Assembly (NCBI GenBank): GCA_021783935.1 | Contig: JAJXTK010000324.1 | Coordinates: forward strand, 1 to 7,305 | Direction of reading: 5' to 3' | Source: Myxococcales bacterium | GTDB lineage: Bacteria > Myxococcota_A > Polyangia > Polyangiales > JADJMO01 | DNA: 7,305 bases | Shown: positions 6,527 to 7,305 of the stretch, piece by piece | Numbering within the stretch: the first letter of the stretch is position 1 | Layout of the letters: each line of letters opens with the position of its first letter | Notes under the pieces: generated by a model | Told to the model about the DNA's origin: nothing | The model's database searches: none | The model's input: only the letters and a program-made list of their open reading frames with translations | Position numbers and translations under genes: made by a program

Positions 6527-6569
6527 CGGGTTCGGTGGTGCGCTTCCCGCGGAAGTCGCGATGAACCCG
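6527..6569. repeat. Nested stem-loop upstream of the RHH gene
   Basis: CGGGTTC (6527-6533) pairs with GAACCCG (6563-6569), and inside it CTTCC (6543-6547) pairs with GGAAG (6551-6555) across a 3-nt loop. It begins 15 bp upstream of the RHH start codon and could be a leader structure or an operator. Confidence 0.4.
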
Positions 6570-6840
6570 ACACCCGTGGAAGTCGTACAAGTGAAGTATT
6601 GAACGTGGGGTTGGCCGGCGGGTTGGTGGCGTGGGGCGACGAGAGGCAGAGACCTCCATGCCCGCCGCCGTGGGCGCACTGGGCGCAGCACTGCGCCCAC
6701 TACTGCGCCCACCTTCGAGCCTATTTCTCCCGACAGATCATGCGTAGTGGGCGCAGAGGGCGCAGTAATTTGGAAGTAGGTACGTGATCAGATCGGAGTT
6801 TTCTTATCCGCGTCGGGGATCTCGGAGACACATACGGGGG

Positions 6841-6875
6841 GAGAGACACGATCACGTTCCCGTGCGGACTCTCTC
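6841..6875. repeat. Two-step hairpin in the control region
   Basis: GAGAGA (6841-6846) pairs with TCTCTC (6870-6875), and the next four bases CACG (6847-6850) pair with CGTG (6861-6864), leaving a 5-nt bulge on the right arm. It sits just before array group three. Role unknown. Confidence 0.35.
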
Positions 6876-6952
6876 TGATCTGAGCAATCAGTGCGCCCAC
6901 TGCGCCCACCCACGCGGATCGGCCTGGATTCTCGGTAGATCGTCCCGATTTC

Positions 6953-6977
6953 GGTGGGCGCAGTGGCTGCGCCCGCC
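6953..6977. repeat. Long hairpin built from two array octamers
   Basis: GGTGGGCGCAG (6953-6963) pairs with CTGCGCCCGCC (6967-6977) over 11 bp with one G-T wobble and a 3-nt loop. A further hairpin, CCCTGG (6976-6981) with CCAGGG (6992-6997), follows at once. The stem is strong enough to form in RNA or single-stranded DNA. There is no T-tract. Confidence 0.55.
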
Positions 6978-7147
6978 CTGGCCCACTGCGCCCAGGGGCG
7001 CCTGAGGGCCGGGCTCGGTCGAGGCCGCCGACCCCCGCAAACCGAACCCTCGCACCGGCCGACCCCGACTCGACGAGATCGCACGTAACCCGTCCCATAC
7101 TCACGGATCCACTTGTGCGACCCGGGTAGATCGAGGTTCTCGACGCC

Positions 7148-7305
7148 ATGACCCTACCCCGCCGCCCAGACGAGCCGACCGTCGCTGTCGTGATCCCGAT
7201 CCGTGCGCTCCACGAGCAGGGGGAGCCTGTTGTGGTTCGTAGACCTGGGAGACCCAGGCGCGTGGAGACCGCTCCCACGCTGGACGAGGAGGTCTACATG
7301 ACCCA
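7148..7305 (+). CDS. Partial hypothetical protein, divergent gene, 3' end outside the window
   Basis: An open frame of 52 codons starts at the ATG at 7148 and runs off the window end without a stop. The visible part reads MTLPRRPDEPTVAVVIPIRA and later contains a basic RRPGRPRR segment that looks like an AT-hook, then TLDEEVYMT. Most third positions are G or C, though less strictly than in the primase gene. Upstream is only a GAGG about 11 nt from the ATG, inside a small hairpin (TCGAG-GTT-CTCGA, 7131-7143). A second ATG in the same frame at 7298 has a much better ribosome binding site, so the true start may be there. It diverges from the RHH/primase cluster and shares the repeat-filled control region. 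No family can be named from this fragment. Confidence 0.45.
   Translation, partial: MTLPRRPDEPTVAVVIPIRALHEQGEPVVVRRPGRPRRVETAPTLDEEVYMT
7286..7292 (+). promoter_or_regulatory. Strong ribosome binding site before the ATG at 7298
   Basis: GAGGAGG is followed by TCTAC and an ATG at 7298-7300. This is as good as the site in front of the primase-helicase. It lies inside the open frame that begins at 7148 and is in phase with it, so it marks either the real start of the gene or an internal start. Confidence 0.6.

Larger units (their letters stand above)
6671..6994. repeat. Iteron-like array of the octamer TGGGCGCA
   Basis: Eleven copies (nine exact) of TGGGCGCA or its complement TGCGCCCA lie in 324 bp. 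Plus orientation: 6671, 6680, 6748, 6757 (first base changed) and 6955. Minus orientation: 6692, 6704, 6892, 6901, 6968 (one mismatch) and 6987. Three pairs have the form TGGGCGCA-N-TGGGCGCA with a 9-bp period (6671/6680, 6748/6757, 6892/6901). One pair is spaced 12 bp (6692/6704). The facing copies 6680 and 6692 form a perfect 9-bp palindrome with a 2-nt centre. I see no exact copy elsewhere in the window. Tandem short sites at 9-12 bp spacing suit cooperative binding by a small repressor or a replication initiator. Confidence 0.85.
6513..7147. other. Gene-free divergent control region
   Basis: This 635-bp stretch separates the minus-strand RHH/primase cluster from a plus-strand gene. Open frames crossing it have skewed, low-complexity composition and look like artefacts of the repeats. 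It holds the TGGGCGCA array (6671-6994), several hairpins, and a locally AT-richer stretch at about 6766-6813 (containing TAATTTGG and GTTTTCTTAT) between array groups two and three. I could not place a convincing -35/-10 promoter on either strand. The combination of short repeats, palindromes and an AT-richer patch beside a primase gene would suit a replication origin, an operator cluster or both. Confidence 0.6.

Noticed and set aside
6671..6994. CRISPR array
   Set aside because: Units are only 8 bp, occur in both orientations and have 1-130 bp irregular gaps, unlike CRISPR repeats and spacers.
7244..7258. CCTGGG-AGA-CCCAGG hairpin, considered as part of a tRNA or terminator
   Set aside because: No cloverleaf can be drawn around it, there is no T-tract, and it lies inside the open divergent frame.
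6721..7278. 185-aa minus-strand open frame in the control region
   Set aside because: It crosses the repeat array and the start of the divergent gene, has low-complexity composition and no ribosome binding site.

Overview
The window is very GC-rich DNA. The RCC1-like lipoprotein at its left (five C-x9-C blocks behind a lipobox) is a protein type common in Myxococcota, so I infer a myxobacterium-like host such as the Sandaracinus/Polyangiales lineages. No rRNA, tRNA, transposase or integrase lies inside the window, so the taxon cannot be fixed from this sequence alone.

Layout: (1) Positions 1-259 hold no convincing gene, only a long imperfect inverted repeat (26-76). (2) 260-790 (+) encodes an unrecognised 176-aa cytoplasmic protein. 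(3) 920-944 is a perfect 9-bp hairpin between the two convergent genes and is probably a terminator. (4) 969-2168 (-) encodes a secreted RCC1-like lipoprotein. (5) 2224-2291 is a 68-bp inverted repeat separating the lipoprotein from the gene cluster to its right. (6) 2367-6512 (-) is a compact, tightly coupled cluster, read right to left: a 64-aa ribbon-helix-helix-like protein; a 1133-aa multidomain replication protein (AEP-like primase region, a CHC2-like fold that has lost its zinc cysteines, a duplicated helical linker, a DUF927-type NTPase/helicase and a C-terminal winged-helix-like region); then two small downstream genes joined by stop/start overlaps (ATGA and TGATG), both interrupted by apparent single-base frameshifts. 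(7) 6513-7147 is a 635-bp gene-free control region with 11 copies (9 exact) of the octamer TGGGCGCA in both orientations, with strong palindromes and a locally AT-richer stretch. (8) 7148-7305 (+) is the start of a divergent gene that runs off the end.

Interpretation (inference): parts 6-8 look like the replication/control module of an integrated mobile element (phage satellite, ICE or plasmid-like island). A small DNA-binding protein and a primase-helicase diverge from an iteron-like array that could be an operator cluster, a replication origin or both. The most useful things to follow up are the octamer array with its RHH neighbour, the cysteine-less CHC2-like region of the primase, and whether the frameshifts in the last two genes are real or homopolymer errors.
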